Positions 17,140-25,346 of a stretch of DNA of 64,000 nucleotides are shown piece after piece. This DNA is from Streptomyces hawaiiensis (GTDB lineage Bacteria; Actinomycetota; Actinomycetes; Streptomycetales; Streptomycetaceae): positions 434,001 through 498,000 of the forward strand of contig NZ_CP021978.1 in assembly GCF_004803895.1 (NCBI RefSeq). The letters run 5' to 3'. The notes under the pieces were generated by a model. The model made no database searches. It saw only the letters and a program-made list of their open reading frames with translations, and had not been told where the DNA came from. The translations under genes were made by a program, and so were the position numbers. How positions within the stretch are numbered: the stretch's first letter is position 1; each line of letters begins with the position of its first letter.

Positions 17140-17571
17140 TCAGCGGTTGCCGCGACGGCGGATCAGCAGGCAGGCCACGAGGACGGCACCGGCGCCCGCC
17201 AGCAGCGCGGCCCGGTGGTCGCGCACCTGCTGCGGAGCCTTGTCCTGCCAGACCTGTTCGGCCTGTGCGGCCTTCTCCTTCGCGCCCTGAGCGGCGGCGG
17301 CGCCCTTCTGCTTCACCGGCTCGGGCAGCTTCTCCTCGACGATGTGGGCCACGTGCGCGGCCTTGGTCCTGGCCTGCCCGCCCCATTCCTCGGCCTTGAC
17401 CCCGGCCTGTTCCCTGACCGCGACGGCCTTCTCACGGGCGCGGGTCTTGACGTCGGCCCGGTCCGCCAGTTCCTGGACGGTGTCGCCGAGTTCGTGGCGG
17501 GTCTGCTCGACCTGCGCGCGCAGTTCCTCCTGGCTGCGGGCGCTCGGCTCGTCGTGCGGAGGCTGGGTCAT
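17140..17571 (-). CDS. DUF3618 coiled-coil membrane protein (second copy)
   Basis: This 143-residue protein has the DUF3618 signature near the N-terminus (RAQVEQTRHELGDTVQELAD), a long amphipathic helix (AREKAVAVREQAGVKAEEW) and one C-terminal membrane helix (ALLAGAGAVLVACLLI) ending RRRGNR. It overlaps the upstream holin-like gene by four bases (ATGA). It is shorter than the DUF3618 protein at 8451 and lacks the LEA-like tail. Function unknown; expression from the SigB-like promoter at 18046 suggests a stress role. Confidence 0.85.
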   Translation of the reverse strand: MTQPPHDEPSARSQEELRAQVEQTRHELGDTVQELADRADVKTRAREKAVAVREQAGVKAEEWGGQARTKAAHVAHIVEEKLPEPVKQKGAAAAQGAKEKAAQAEQVWQDKAPQQVRDHRAALLAGAGAVLVACLLIRRRGNR

Positions 17572-18011
17572 CGCTGTGCACTCTCCTTGATCTCGGCCAC
17601 GTCGGCCTTCACGCTGTCGATGGTCCGCTGCGGGGCGGGCGGGGTGGCGCTGCGCACCTGTTTGCGGCCGGCCAGCGCCGTCAGGCCCGTGGCGACGGCC
17701 AGTACGCCCGTGACGATCAGCGCCGCCGCCCAGACCGGCAGCGGTACGGCCAGGGCGGCGATCACCGTGGCGACCAGGGCCTGCAGGGTGACGAAGCCGA
17801 GTACGCCGGCTCCGCCGAACAGGCCGCCGCCCTTACCGAAGCGTTTGCCCTTCTCGGTCATCTCCGCCTGAGCGAGGCGCATCTCGCCGCGCACCAGGTC
17901 GGTCAGTTGCTCGGTGGCCCGCTGCACCAGCTCGCTCACGGGCTCTTCCCCGGCCGCCGGCGCGCTCCCCGTGCGGGGAGCGGCAGGGGCCGTGCGGTGC
18001 GTGTCCGTCAT
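17568..18011 (-). CDS. Phage-holin-superfamily membrane protein (second copy)
   Basis: This 147-residue protein has an N-terminal disordered part, an amphipathic segment (SELVQRATEQLTDLVRGEMR), and two membrane helices (GFVTLQALVATVIAALAVPL and WAAALIVTGVLAVATGLTAL). It is a paralogue of the protein at 8041-8475. The C-terminus is a charged helix (DSVKADVAEIKESAQR). It is the first gene of a two-gene operon with DUF3618 and has a GGAGG site before its ATG. Confidence 0.85.
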   Translation of the reverse strand: MTDTHRTAPAAPRTGSAPAAGEEPVSELVQRATEQLTDLVRGEMRLAQAEMTEKGKRFGKGGGLFGGAGVLGFVTLQALVATVIAALAVPLPVWAAALIVTGVLAVATGLTALAGRKQVRSATPPAPQRTIDSVKADVAEIKESAQR

Positions 18012-18045
18012 GGCGATCACCTCCCGGTCCGTAGGTGCGGGCCGG

Positions 18046-18070
18046 GTACCAGCGAGAGCGGAAAAGACAC
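18046..18070 (-). promoter_or_regulatory. SigB-like promoter (GTGT-N15-TGGTAC) for the holin/DUF3618 pair
   Basis: Read on the minus strand, GTGT, fifteen bases and TGGTAC match the Streptomyces SigB consensus except for the first base of the -10. The -10 begins 40 bases from the gene start. Confidence 0.55.
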
Positions 18071-18096
18071 CTGGTCGGACAACTCGCGATGACGAT

Positions 18097-18121
18097 GAGT
18101 GAGCGGCGCGAGATCTGGTAC
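18097..18121 (+). promoter_or_regulatory. SigB-like promoter (GAGT-N15-TGGTAC) for the SRPBCC gene
   Basis: On the plus strand, GAGT, fifteen bases and TGGTAC have the same spacing and the same single mismatch as the divergent promoter 26 bases away. The -10 ends 39 bases before the TTG start. Confidence 0.55.
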
Positions 18122-18159
18122 CCGTCCGCCGCTCACGTACGAGAAAGAGAGGTATCGCC

Positions 18160-18609
18160 TTGTCGCAGGTAGAGGAATCCATCGAGGTCCGCGTGCCGGT
18201 GCACACCGCGTACAACCAGTGGACGCAGTTCGAGTCCTTCCCCGAGTTCATGGACGGCGTCGAGCGCATCGAGCAGCGCACCGACACCCTCACGCACTGG
18301 GTGACGAAGGTCGGCGGACAGAAGCGGGAGTTCGACGCGGAGATCACCGAGCAGGTCCCGGACGAGCGGGTCGCCTGGACCACCGTGGGCGGCGAGGCGC
18401 GGCAGGCCGGTGTGGTGACGTTCCACCGGATCCAGGAGGACACGACCAAGGTCATGCTGCAGATGGACTTCGACCCCAGTGGTGTGGCCGAGACCGTGGG
18501 CGACAAGCTCGGGTTCGTGACGCGGCAGGTCTCCGGTGATCTGAAGCGGTTCAAGGAGTTCATGGAGGCCCGCGGGGCGGAGACGGGCGCCTGGCGCGGC
18601 GAGGTCTGA
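18160..18609 (+). CDS. SRPBCC (polyketide cyclase/dehydrase-like) protein
   Basis: This 149-residue protein starts at TTG 18160 behind AGAGAGG. It has the START-like hydrophobic-pocket fold: SIEVRVPVHTAYNQWTQFES at the N-terminus, then FPEFMDGVERIEQR and a C-terminal long helix (GDLKRFKEFMEARG). Members bind lipids or aromatic ligands. Stand-alone copies like this one are frequent among osmotic-stress genes and are probably ligand-binding rather than catalytic. It ends before a strong bidirectional hairpin. Confidence 0.88.
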   Translation: MSQVEESIEVRVPVHTAYNQWTQFESFPEFMDGVERIEQRTDTLTHWVTKVGGQKREFDAEITEQVPDERVAWTTVGGEARQAGVVTFHRIQEDTTKVMLQMDFDPSGVAETVGDKLGFVTRQVSGDLKRFKEFMEARGAETGAWRGEV

Positions 18610-18618
18610 CCGGACGTG

Positions 18619-18661
18619 AGGAGGCCGCCACCACCACTGCATGTGGTGGTGGCGGCCTCCT
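18619..18661. terminator. Perfect 19-bp hairpin terminator
   Basis: AGGAGGCCGCCACCACCAC and its exact complement are separated by TGCAT. It lies between the convergent SRPBCC and P-type ATPase genes and should stop both transcripts. Confidence 0.85.
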
Positions 18662-18675
18662 GCTGTGTGCGCCCG

Positions 18676-21600
18676 CTACGCCACCGGGGCGGCGATCCCG
18701 CTCCGGAAGAGCTCCCGGGCCTGCCGGCTCAGGTCGTTCAGGCGCAGGGCGAGTCGTGCCGCTCCGTCGTAGAGGGTGTGGACCGCCTGGAGGCGCTCCA
18801 GGCGGGGGGCCAGGGCCGACAGGGCGATGGCCAGGGCGACGCCGGCCCAGGCGACGGGGCCGAGCGGGGTGCAGCCGAAGAAGTGGCTGACGCCGGGGGT
18901 CTGGACGAGGGCGGCCAGAACGGCGGCCGAGCCGAGGGCCGTGACCCACACCAGGGTGCTGTGGCGCCGCCCGGAGAGGGTCTGCACGAGCTGGGCGCCG
19001 ACCACGCCGCACAGGGCCATGGTGGTGGACCGGCGTTCGGTGCCGGGGGTGAGGCGGCCGATGATGTACGCCGCGACCGCGCCGAAGCAGGTGGTGATGC
19101 CGCGGCGGCGGATGGAGCGCAGCAGGGGCGCGCCGAGGACGTCGAGGCCCATCGGGCCGGTCGCGGCGTGTTCCGCGGTCGAGGGGTCGCTGCTGGGTGT
19201 GACCGCGACGGCCATGGCCGGGAACATGTCGGTGAGCAGGTTGACCAGCAGCAGCTGACGGGTCGACAGGGGTGAGGCGCCGGCGAGCAGGGTGCCGAGG
19301 ACGCTGAAGCCGACCTCGCCGGCGTTGCCGCCGATGAGGATGCTCACCGCGTCGGCGACGCTGCGCCACAGGGCGCGGCCCTCGGCGACCGCGTCCACGA
19401 GCACGGACAGGTCGCCGGTGGTGAGTACGAGGTCGGCGGCGTTGCGGGCGGCCGCGGAGCCGCGGGACTCGACGCCGACCCCGACGTCGGCGGCGCGGAT
19501 GGCGGCGGCGTCGTTGGCACCGTCGCCGGCCATCGCCACGACTCGACCGGCCTGTTGCAGGGCCTCGACGACGTGCAGCTTCTGCTCGGGTGCGACCCGG
19601 GCGATGACGCCCGCGCCGCGCAGCACCCGCACGCGTTCGCGGCGCTCCATGGCGACGAGTTCGTCACCGGTCACGGCTTCGGTCTCTTCCGGCCAGCCCA
19701 GTTGCAGGGCGATGGCGCGGGCGGTCTCCGGGTGGTCGCCGGTGAGCATGACGGGCAGGATGCCGGAGCGGCGCAGTTCCGCGAGCAGGGCGTGCGAGGT
19801 GTCGCGCGGGACGTCGGCCAGGGCGACGAAGCCGCTGAACTCCAGGTCCGCGAGCGGCGCGTCGAGTTCGGTTTCGGCGTCGTCGGCCCGGCAGGGGCGG
19901 CGGGCGACGGCGAGGACGCGCAGCCCTTGCCCGGCCAGTTCGTGGGCGGTGTCCCAGGCGTGGCCGGGGAGGTCCCGGCAGGCGGGCAGGATCGTCTCGG
20001 GGGCCCCCTTGACGACGAGGAGTTCGCCCCTGTCCGGGTCGCCGTCCCGGCCGGCCGCGGCGGCGTAGCCCCGGCGGGTCTCGAAGGGCAGTTCACCGGT
20101 GGGTACCCAGCCCTCGTCGGGCGGGGCGACGTCGAGGACGGCCTCGTCGGTGGCGTGCGCGACGCGGCGGCCCTGCCCGGTCTCCTCCTGCGGGCAGGCG
20201 CGCGCGGCCAGGCGCACGATCGGTGCGGCCTGTTCGGTGTCGGTGGCGACGACGGTGCCGTCGGCGGCGGCGACACGGACCAGGCGGAGTTTGTTCTCGG
20301 TGAGGGTGCCGGTCTTGTCGAAGCAGACGGTGTCGACCCGGCCGAGCGCCTCCAGGGTGCGCGGGGTGCGGACCAGGACGCCGCGCCGGGACAGCCGGCG
20401 GGCCGCGGCCATCTGCGCGACGGTCGCGACGAGCGGCAGGCCTTCGGGTACGGCGGCGACGGCGACCGCGACGCCGCCGCTGACGGCGCGTCGGACGGGG
20501 CTGCCGCGCAGCAGGGACAGCCCGGTCACGGCCGCGCCGCCGGTGAAGGTGACCGGCAGGGCCTTGCGGGTCAGTTCCTGGAGCCGGGCCTGGACGCCGG
20601 CGGGCGGCGGGGTGCGGGCGGCGAGCGTGACGGCCCGGCCCGCCTCGGTCTGGTCGCCGGTGTTCACGACGAGGGCGGTGGCTCGTCCGGCCACCACGGT
20701 GGTGCCCTCGAAGACCATGCAGGTGCGCTGCGCCACCGGCAGGCCGGGGGTGGCGTCGACGGCCTTGGCCACGGGCAGGGACTCGCCGGTGAGCGCCGAC
20801 TCGTCGACCTCCAGGCCGTCGACGTCCAGCAGCCGGGCGTCGGCGGGGACGACGTCGCCGGCGCCGAGACTGATCTCGTCGCCGGGCCGCAGCCGGGCGG
20901 CGTCGACGGTGACCGTGCGTTTGCGGCTGTCCTGCTTGCGGGCTTTGGGCTGCTGCCGGGCGGCGAGCCGGGCCAGGGCCTGTTCGGCGCGCAGCCGCTG
21001 TAGCCCGCCGGTCACGGCGTTGAGGTCCATGGCGCCGACGACGAGCAGCGCGTCGACGACCGAGCCGAGCAGTGCCGAGGCGACGGCGCCGGTGGCGAGG
21101 ACGGGTGTGAGCGGGTCGTCGAGTTCGCGGCGTACGGCGCCGGCCGCCTGCCACGTCCAGCGGGCGGGGGCGATGGCGGGGTGCCGGGTCAGGCGTGCGG
21201 CCTGCTGTCGTGAGCGGTCGGCGAGCAGGGCGAGTCCGCGGGGCTCGCCGTCGCGGTCGGCGCGTCCCAGCCGGTCCCGGGCCTCGTGGGGTTCCAGGGC
21301 GTGCCAGGGGATGTGCAGGCGGGGCTGGGGCGGGGTGGCCCGGGCGACACGGACGGCTTCGAGCCAGCCGGTGATCAGGGCGTTGACGGCGGCGATGTTG
21401 ACGGGGGCGTGCCGGGTGAGGGGCCACAGGAGGCGCCCGCCCGGGGGTTGCCCGCCGCGGGCGACGAGGAGCCCGGAGAGGGCCGCGCCGGCTCGGGCCA
21501 GGGTCTGCGAGCGGCGTCCGACGCGCCGGGCCGCGGGGATGGCCGTGAGCAGCCGCCAGACGTCGGCGAGGCCGCCGGGGGCCAGCGCGTCGACGCCCCA

Positions 21601-23004
21601 GGAGACGGCGGCCCGTCCGTCGGTGAGGGCGATGGCCACGTCACCGGCGGGCAGTCCGGCCGCGACGTGCCCGTCGCCGGACTCGTCCAGGCGGGCGACG
21701 GTCACGACCACGTGCCCCTCGTCCTGAAGGGTCCGTACGACGTCTCCGAACGGCTCGGCGCTCGGGGCGACCTCGTCGGCCAGCCGGGTGATGTCCTTCA
21801 GGTCGGAGCCGCCCGCGATGACGACGTGCAGTCCTGCCCGGCGGGCGGCGTCCAGGACGGCCTCGGCGAAGGGGTGGACCGGGTCGTCGGGCAGGCCGTC
21901 GTCGGTGTCGTCCTGGCGCAGGCTGCGCAGGGCGTCGGCGTGCAGGACGAGGGCGTCGGCGATCTCCAGCTGCCGCAGGCGCTCCCCGTCGCGCAGGAGG
22001 ATCCCGGCGTGCGCGAGGAAGGTGCCGAGGGTCGCGCCGAAGGCGGCCGGTCCGTACCGGGCCGCCTTCGGGGATCCGGCGAGAACCGCTTCGGCCGCGT
22101 CCGTCGCGCTGTGCGTGACGAGGAGGGTGGCGGCGGCGCCGGCGAGGCTGCCGGTGCTGGCATGGGAGGCGTATTCCGCGGCGGGCGTCACCTTGAGCGG
22201 CGGCCGGGTGTCCGCGGGGCAGGGCAGGCTGGTGCGCCTGTGGTGGCAGACGTCGTCGTGCAGCGCCTCGAAGGCCGCGGCCCTGGCCACCGCCTCGGTC
22301 AGCTGGTTGCCGCGCAGGATGCCGTCGAGCACGAGCGCCAGCGGGGTCTGGCCGATGCCGTGGGCGGCGGCGTTGGCGGCGGCGAGGACGAGTTCCATGC
22401 CGGACGTGCCGAACCGCTCGCGGAGCAGGGCCCGGAAGCGGGGGTTCTCGCGCAGCAGCGTGACGGTGGCGGTGATGACGCGTGAGGTGGGCGGCAGTCG
22501 CAGGGACCGACCGGCCAGGGCGCCGGCCGCGCCGGCGGCGTCCAGCAGGATCGCCGCCGCGGTGACGCGCACCTCGGCGGGGTCGCCGGGGTGGCTGGTG
22601 TCCCGGAGGTTCGGGTCGGCGCCCTCGTCCAGGCCGAGGCGGGCGGCGAGCACGGTGGCCCGCTCGGTGACGCGGTCGGTGGCGGCGTCCTCGGCAACGG
22701 TGACCACCAGGCGGGCCAGTCCCCCGTCCCAGTACGCCATGAGGACGTCCGGGTGCTCGACCAGTTCCTCGGCGACCTTGTGGGCGATCGCTCCGGCGTC
22801 GCCGTCGGAGTGCCGCAGCGCGAGGTGGAGGCGCTGCCCGGCCTTCCAGTGCTGTTCGCCGGTCAGGGCGTTGCGCGCGACGTTGCGGACGCGGCGCGTG
22901 GTGTCGTAGACGGACGTCACCGACTGGGCGGTGCTGCGGGCGGCGCCTGCGGCGGCCCCGGCCACGGCCCCGACGAGCGGGGCGACGTCGAAGCGTGTGA
23001 ACAT
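18676..23004 (-). CDS. Large CtpI-like P-type cation-transporting ATPase
   Basis: The 1442-residue protein resembles mycobacterial CtpI. The first 600 or so residues are an unusual region with a heavy-metal-associated-like fold near 60-130 and two further helical blocks (a degenerate repeat of the pump). The pump itself follows, with ALTGESLPVAK in the actuator domain, VAAVPEGLPLVATVA in helix M4, FDKTGTLTENKLRLV with phosphorylated Asp896, MLTGDHPETARAIA and VAMAGDGANDAAAI in the P domain, and a C-terminal helix bundle. PEGLP in M4 indicates a P2-type pump rather than a CPx heavy-metal pump; the ion is unknown. It lies downstream of the 188-residue gene in the same direction. Confidence 0.92.
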   Translation of the reverse strand: MFTRFDVAPLVGAVAGAAAGAARSTAQSVTSVYDTTRRVRNVARNALTGEQHWKAGQRLHLALRHSDGDAGAIAHKVAEELVEHPDVLMAYWDGGLARLVVTVAEDAATDRVTERATVLAARLGLDEGADPNLRDTSHPGDPAEVRVTAAAILLDAAGAAGALAGRSLRLPPTSRVITATVTLLRENPRFRALLRERFGTSGMELVLAAANAAAHGIGQTPLALVLDGILRGNQLTEAVARAAAFEALHDDVCHHRRTSLPCPADTRPPLKVTPAAEYASHASTGSLAGAAATLLVTHSATDAAEAVLAGSPKAARYGPAAFGATLGTFLAHAGILLRDGERLRQLEIADALVLHADALRSLRQDDTDDGLPDDPVHPFAEAVLDAARRAGLHVVIAGGSDLKDITRLADEVAPSAEPFGDVVRTLQDEGHVVVTVARLDESGDGHVAAGLPAGDVAIALTDGRAAVSWGVDALAPGGLADVWRLLTAIPAARRVGRRSQTLARAGAALSGLLVARGGQPPGGRLLWPLTRHAPVNIAAVNALITGWLEAVRVARATPPQPRLHIPWHALEPHEARDRLGRADRDGEPRGLALLADRSRQQAARLTRHPAIAPARWTWQAAGAVRRELDDPLTPVLATGAVASALLGSVVDALLVVGAMDLNAVTGGLQRLRAEQALARLAARQQPKARKQDSRKRTVTVDAARLRPGDEISLGAGDVVPADARLLDVDGLEVDESALTGESLPVAKAVDATPGLPVAQRTCMVFEGTTVVAGRATALVVNTGDQTEAGRAVTLAARTPPPAGVQARLQELTRKALPVTFTGGAAVTGLSLLRGSPVRRAVSGGVAVAVAAVPEGLPLVATVAQMAAARRLSRRGVLVRTPRTLEALGRVDTVCFDKTGTLTENKLRLVRVAAADGTVVATDTEQAAPIVRLAARACPQEETGQGRRVAHATDEAVLDVAPPDEGWVPTGELPFETRRGYAAAAGRDGDPDRGELLVVKGAPETILPACRDLPGHAWDTAHELAGQGLRVLAVARRPCRADDAETELDAPLADLEFSGFVALADVPRDTSHALLAELRRSGILPVMLTGDHPETARAIALQLGWPEETEAVTGDELVAMERRERVRVLRGAGVIARVAPEQKLHVVEALQQAGRVVAMAGDGANDAAAIRAADVGVGVESRGSAAARNAADLVLTTGDLSVLVDAVAEGRALWRSVADAVSILIGGNAGEVGFSVLGTLLAGASPLSTRQLLLVNLLTDMFPAMAVAVTPSSDPSTAEHAATGPMGLDVLGAPLLRSIRRRGITTCFGAVAAYIIGRLTPGTERRSTTMALCGVVGAQLVQTLSGRRHSTLVWVTALGSAAVLAALVQTPGVSHFFGCTPLGPVAWAGVALAIALSALAPRLERLQAVHTLYDGAARLALRLNDLSRQARELFRSGIAAPVA

Positions 23005-23020
23005 GTGCTGCTGTCCCGAC

Positions 23021-23587
23021 TCAGCCGGTGGGGCGGCTGTCGTGTCCGGGCCGGGGGGCCTGGTCCGGCTCCTCGCCGTGCGGGTGGTGGGCGGTGGCCT
23101 CGGCGACCTGCTTCAGGGCGGAGGCGGTGGCGGTGTCGCCGACCTTGGCGGGCTGTTCGTGGACGTGCTGGTCCGGCCGCTCGTGCCGGTAGTGGGACGC
23201 GGCGAGTCTGCCGCCGGGGCCGTACGAGGAGGTGTCCTGGTCGTCCGGCCCGTCCTGCGGGGAGCGGTGTTCACCGGTCCTGCCGGACTGTGGTGCGCCG
23301 TTCGGTGACGCGCCGTCGGGTCGCTCGCCGGGGCGCGGCTGGGTCAGCCAGGCGACGGCCGCGCCGGTCACGGCCACCGGCCACTCCACGACTCCGGCCA
23401 CGCCGAGCACGCCGGCACCGGCGTAGACGGCCATCCGGCGGCCGCGCGGCGAGACCGCTCCGATCCTGTCCAGCGCGTCGGTGGCCACCTTGCCGATCTG
23501 CTCCGCACCCGGCAGGTGCCTGAGGCCCGAGGCCACGGCCCGCAACGGCTGCGGAAGATCGGGCGAACGTGGTGTCTCCTGGTTCAT
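23021..23587 (-). CDS. Hypothetical protein with a hydrophobic middle segment
   Basis: This 188-residue protein starts at ATG 23587. The first 40 residues are amphipathic (LRAVASGLRHLPGAEQIGKV). Residues 50-80 contain hydrophobic stretches (MAVYAGAGVLGVAGVVEWPV, then AVTGAAVAWL), and the C-terminal half is disordered and His/Pro/Gln-rich. It ends 16 bases before the ATPase start, so the two probably form one operon and the protein may assist the pump. An in-frame ATG 36 bases upstream is possible but less well placed. I do not recognise a named domain. Confidence 0.7.
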   Translation of the reverse strand: MNQETPRSPDLPQPLRAVASGLRHLPGAEQIGKVATDALDRIGAVSPRGRRMAVYAGAGVLGVAGVVEWPVAVTGAAVAWLTQPRPGERPDGASPNGAPQSGRTGEHRSPQDGPDDQDTSSYGPGGRLAASHYRHERPDQHVHEQPAKVGDTATASALKQVAEATAHHPHGEEPDQAPRPGHDSRPTG

Positions 23588-23709
23588 GTCGACCTCCACA
23601 AGCGCGTTGTCCAGCGGCTTCATCCGGTTTCCCAGGCTTTTGCCCCATATTCCGCCTTTGGTGAGTTATGCGCTTGTCTTGTTCGGCCGGGTCCGGTGGG
23701 GCCGGGGTG

Positions 23710-23919
23710 TCAGAGGACGGTCGCACCGTCGTGGACTCCGCCCATGCAGCGCTTGGTGAACGCCTGCGAGCCGTCACCCACGGCGGAGATGACGACCGAC
23801 CCGCCGCCGGCGATGCACTGGCTCGCGGTGACGTCCGTCGGCAGGGCGGCGGCGTGGGCGGGCCCGGCGAGCACGGACACGACCAGGGCGGTGAGCACGG
23901 CGTACGGCAGCTTGCGCAT
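23710..23919 (-). CDS. Small secreted protein with one cysteine pair (69 aa)
   Basis: ATG 23919 follows a very strong GGAGGAGG ribosome-binding site. The signal peptide (MRKLPYAVLTALVVSVLAGP, then AHAAA) is followed by a mature peptide of about 44 residues with exactly two cysteines (SQCIAGGGSVV and KRCMGGVHDG), likely a disulfide. I know no function. Comparable Streptomyces proteins are short, exported and uncharacterised. It is divergent from the nucleotidyltransferase operon. Confidence 0.7.
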   Translation of the reverse strand: MRKLPYAVLTALVVSVLAGPAHAAALPTDVTASQCIAGGGSVVISAVGDGSQAFTKRCMGGVHDGATVL

Positions 23920-24370
23920 GGGGGCTCCTCCTCCGGGCGGCGGCCGGGCGGCCGCCGTATCAGGCTCGCGAGGGTGCGCGGGCGCCGCCACCCGGGCGCC
24001 GCGCGGGCCGGTGCCGAACCGGCTGGGGAGGGGCGCGACATCGTGCGTGACCCCCGGCGCCGGGACGGCGAGGTCACCGTCACCCTCACGGCGATCAGCC
24101 GGGGCGCCACGTCCGACGGGTGCGGCTGACGGTGGCTGCCCCTGCGGGCGGCGGGCGCCGCGGGGCTGCCCGGGCGGGACGCGACCGTCAGCGGCCGGGG
24201 GGGAACGCCGTGGTGGCGCACCGGCCCGGCCGGTGAGAGACGGGGCCGCCGCCCTTCGGAAGCCGTCCGTGTCGGGACGGGAGCGCCGGGTACTCAGTGC
24301 AGGCAAACAGGCCGTCACGGGTCCGGACACCGCACGGGAACGGCGTGTCCGGTTCGGCGAAGGAGTGGTC
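23920..24370. other. 451-base divergent intergenic region
   Basis: It holds the SigB-like promoter at 24269-24293 on the plus strand and must hold the promoter of the small secreted protein on the minus strand, which I cannot define. Very G-rich runs occur near 24200. I see no further ORF with a good start, RNA gene or repeat. Confidence 0.6.
24269..24293 (+). promoter_or_regulatory. SigB-consensus promoter (GTGT-N15-GGGTAC)
   Basis: GTGT at 24269, fifteen bases and GGGTAC at 24288 match the SigB consensus of S. coelicolor as I remember it. It precedes the nucleotidyltransferase-BON-phosphoesterase operon by about 78 bases. Confidence 0.7.
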
Positions 24371-25048
24371 ATGACGCAGAACGGTGATGACGCGACGCTC
24401 GTCCGGCGACCGGGGATCCCCGACCTCCGGACGGCACCGGACGGGGACGAGCCCGCGCCACCACAGGACCCGCAGGCGGACCAGCCGCTGCAGGAACTCC
24501 CCCAGGACCGCAACCAGGCGCTTCTGGAGGCGGCCAAGCAGGTCGGCGCCCTGCTGAAGCGCGAGGGGCACCTGTTCGCACTGGCCGGCAGTGTGGCCGC
24601 GTACGCCCACGGCGGTGAGAAGAACCTGCAGCACGACGTCGACTTCGCGATCCGCCCCGAGGACGCGGAAGCGGTGGCGGCCACGCTCCACGAGGCCGGG
24701 CTGACGGTCTACACCCCGCCGGAGGACTGGCTGATCAAGGCCACGTGTTTTGGCCAGCCGGTCGACATCATCTTCGAACTGGCGCACCGGCCGGTCGGCG
24801 CGGACATGCTGGAGCGGGCGGAGGAACTGTCGGTCGACTCCGTGCGCATGCCCGTGCTGGCCCCGACGGATCTGTTGTGGAGCCTGACCGCCGCGTTCTC
24901 CGAGCACCACTGCGACTTCGGGGCGGCCCTGCCCATCGCGCGCGCCCTGCGGGAGAAGGTCGACTGGGAGAAGGTGCGGCGCGAGTGCGGGGACGCGCCG
25001 ATGCCCGCGGCCTTCTTCTTCCTCCTGGAGCGCCTGAACGTCATCTGA
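24371..25048 (+). CDS. Nucleotidyltransferase-fold (MNT/AbiEii-like) protein
   Basis: This 225-residue protein starts at ATG 24371 behind GAAGGAG. After a disordered 50-residue N-terminus comes a nucleotidyltransferase core: LFALAGSVAAYAHGG (the GS motif, with a small residue in place of a second Ser/Gly) and LQHDVDFAI (the DxD metal pair), then a helical C-terminal part. The fold transfers a nucleotide to a protein, RNA or small molecule, but the substrate is not evident and no HEPN antitoxin-type partner is adjacent. It heads a three-gene operon with BON and metallophosphoesterase genes behind a SigB-like promoter. Confidence 0.78.
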   Translation: MTQNGDDATLVRRPGIPDLRTAPDGDEPAPPQDPQADQPLQELPQDRNQALLEAAKQVGALLKREGHLFALAGSVAAYAHGGEKNLQHDVDFAIRPEDAEAVAATLHEAGLTVYTPPEDWLIKATCFGQPVDIIFELAHRPVGADMLERAEELSVDSVRMPVLAPTDLLWSLTAAFSEHHCDFGAALPIARALREKVDWEKVRRECGDAPMPAAFFFLLERLNVI

Positions 25049-25058
25049 AGGAGCACCC

Positions 25059-25346
25059 ATGAGCACCCCCGGTTCACTGGACGCGGGCGGCGGGCCGCCG
25101 GCCGAGAATCTGGACTACCGCATCGCCCACCTCCAGGACCGCCTCGCCTCCGGCGAGCTCGGTGAACTGGGCGTACGGGTCGAGGCCCGCGGCCGGACGG
25201 TACTGGTCACCGGCACCGTGCCGTCGGCGCCCTGCCGCGACGAGATCGTGCGCACCGTCCACGAGGAGCTCGCCGGATTCCCCGTGCACAGCGACCTCGT
25301 GGTCACCGAGGCGTCCTCCCCCGACCACGCGGAGGAACTCTCATGA
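25059..25346 (+). CDS. BON-domain protein
   Basis: This 95-residue protein consists almost wholly of one BON domain: DYRIAHLQDRLASGELGELG, then VRVEARGRTVLVTGTVPS and a final helix-strand pair. BON domains bind phospholipid or other surfaces. There is no signal peptide, so a cytosolic location is likely. It begins ten bases after the nucleotidyltransferase stop and overlaps the phosphoesterase by four bases (ATGA), which argues for coupled translation and a shared function. Confidence 0.85.
   Translation: MSTPGSLDAGGGPPAENLDYRIAHLQDRLASGELGELGVRVEARGRTVLVTGTVPSAPCRDEIVRTVHEELAGFPVHSDLVVTEASSPDHAEELS

Noticed and set aside
24371..25048. MNT/HEPN toxin-antitoxin or AbiE abortive-infection module
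   Set aside because: No HEPN or AbiEi-type partner is adjacent; the neighbours are BON and phosphoesterase genes.
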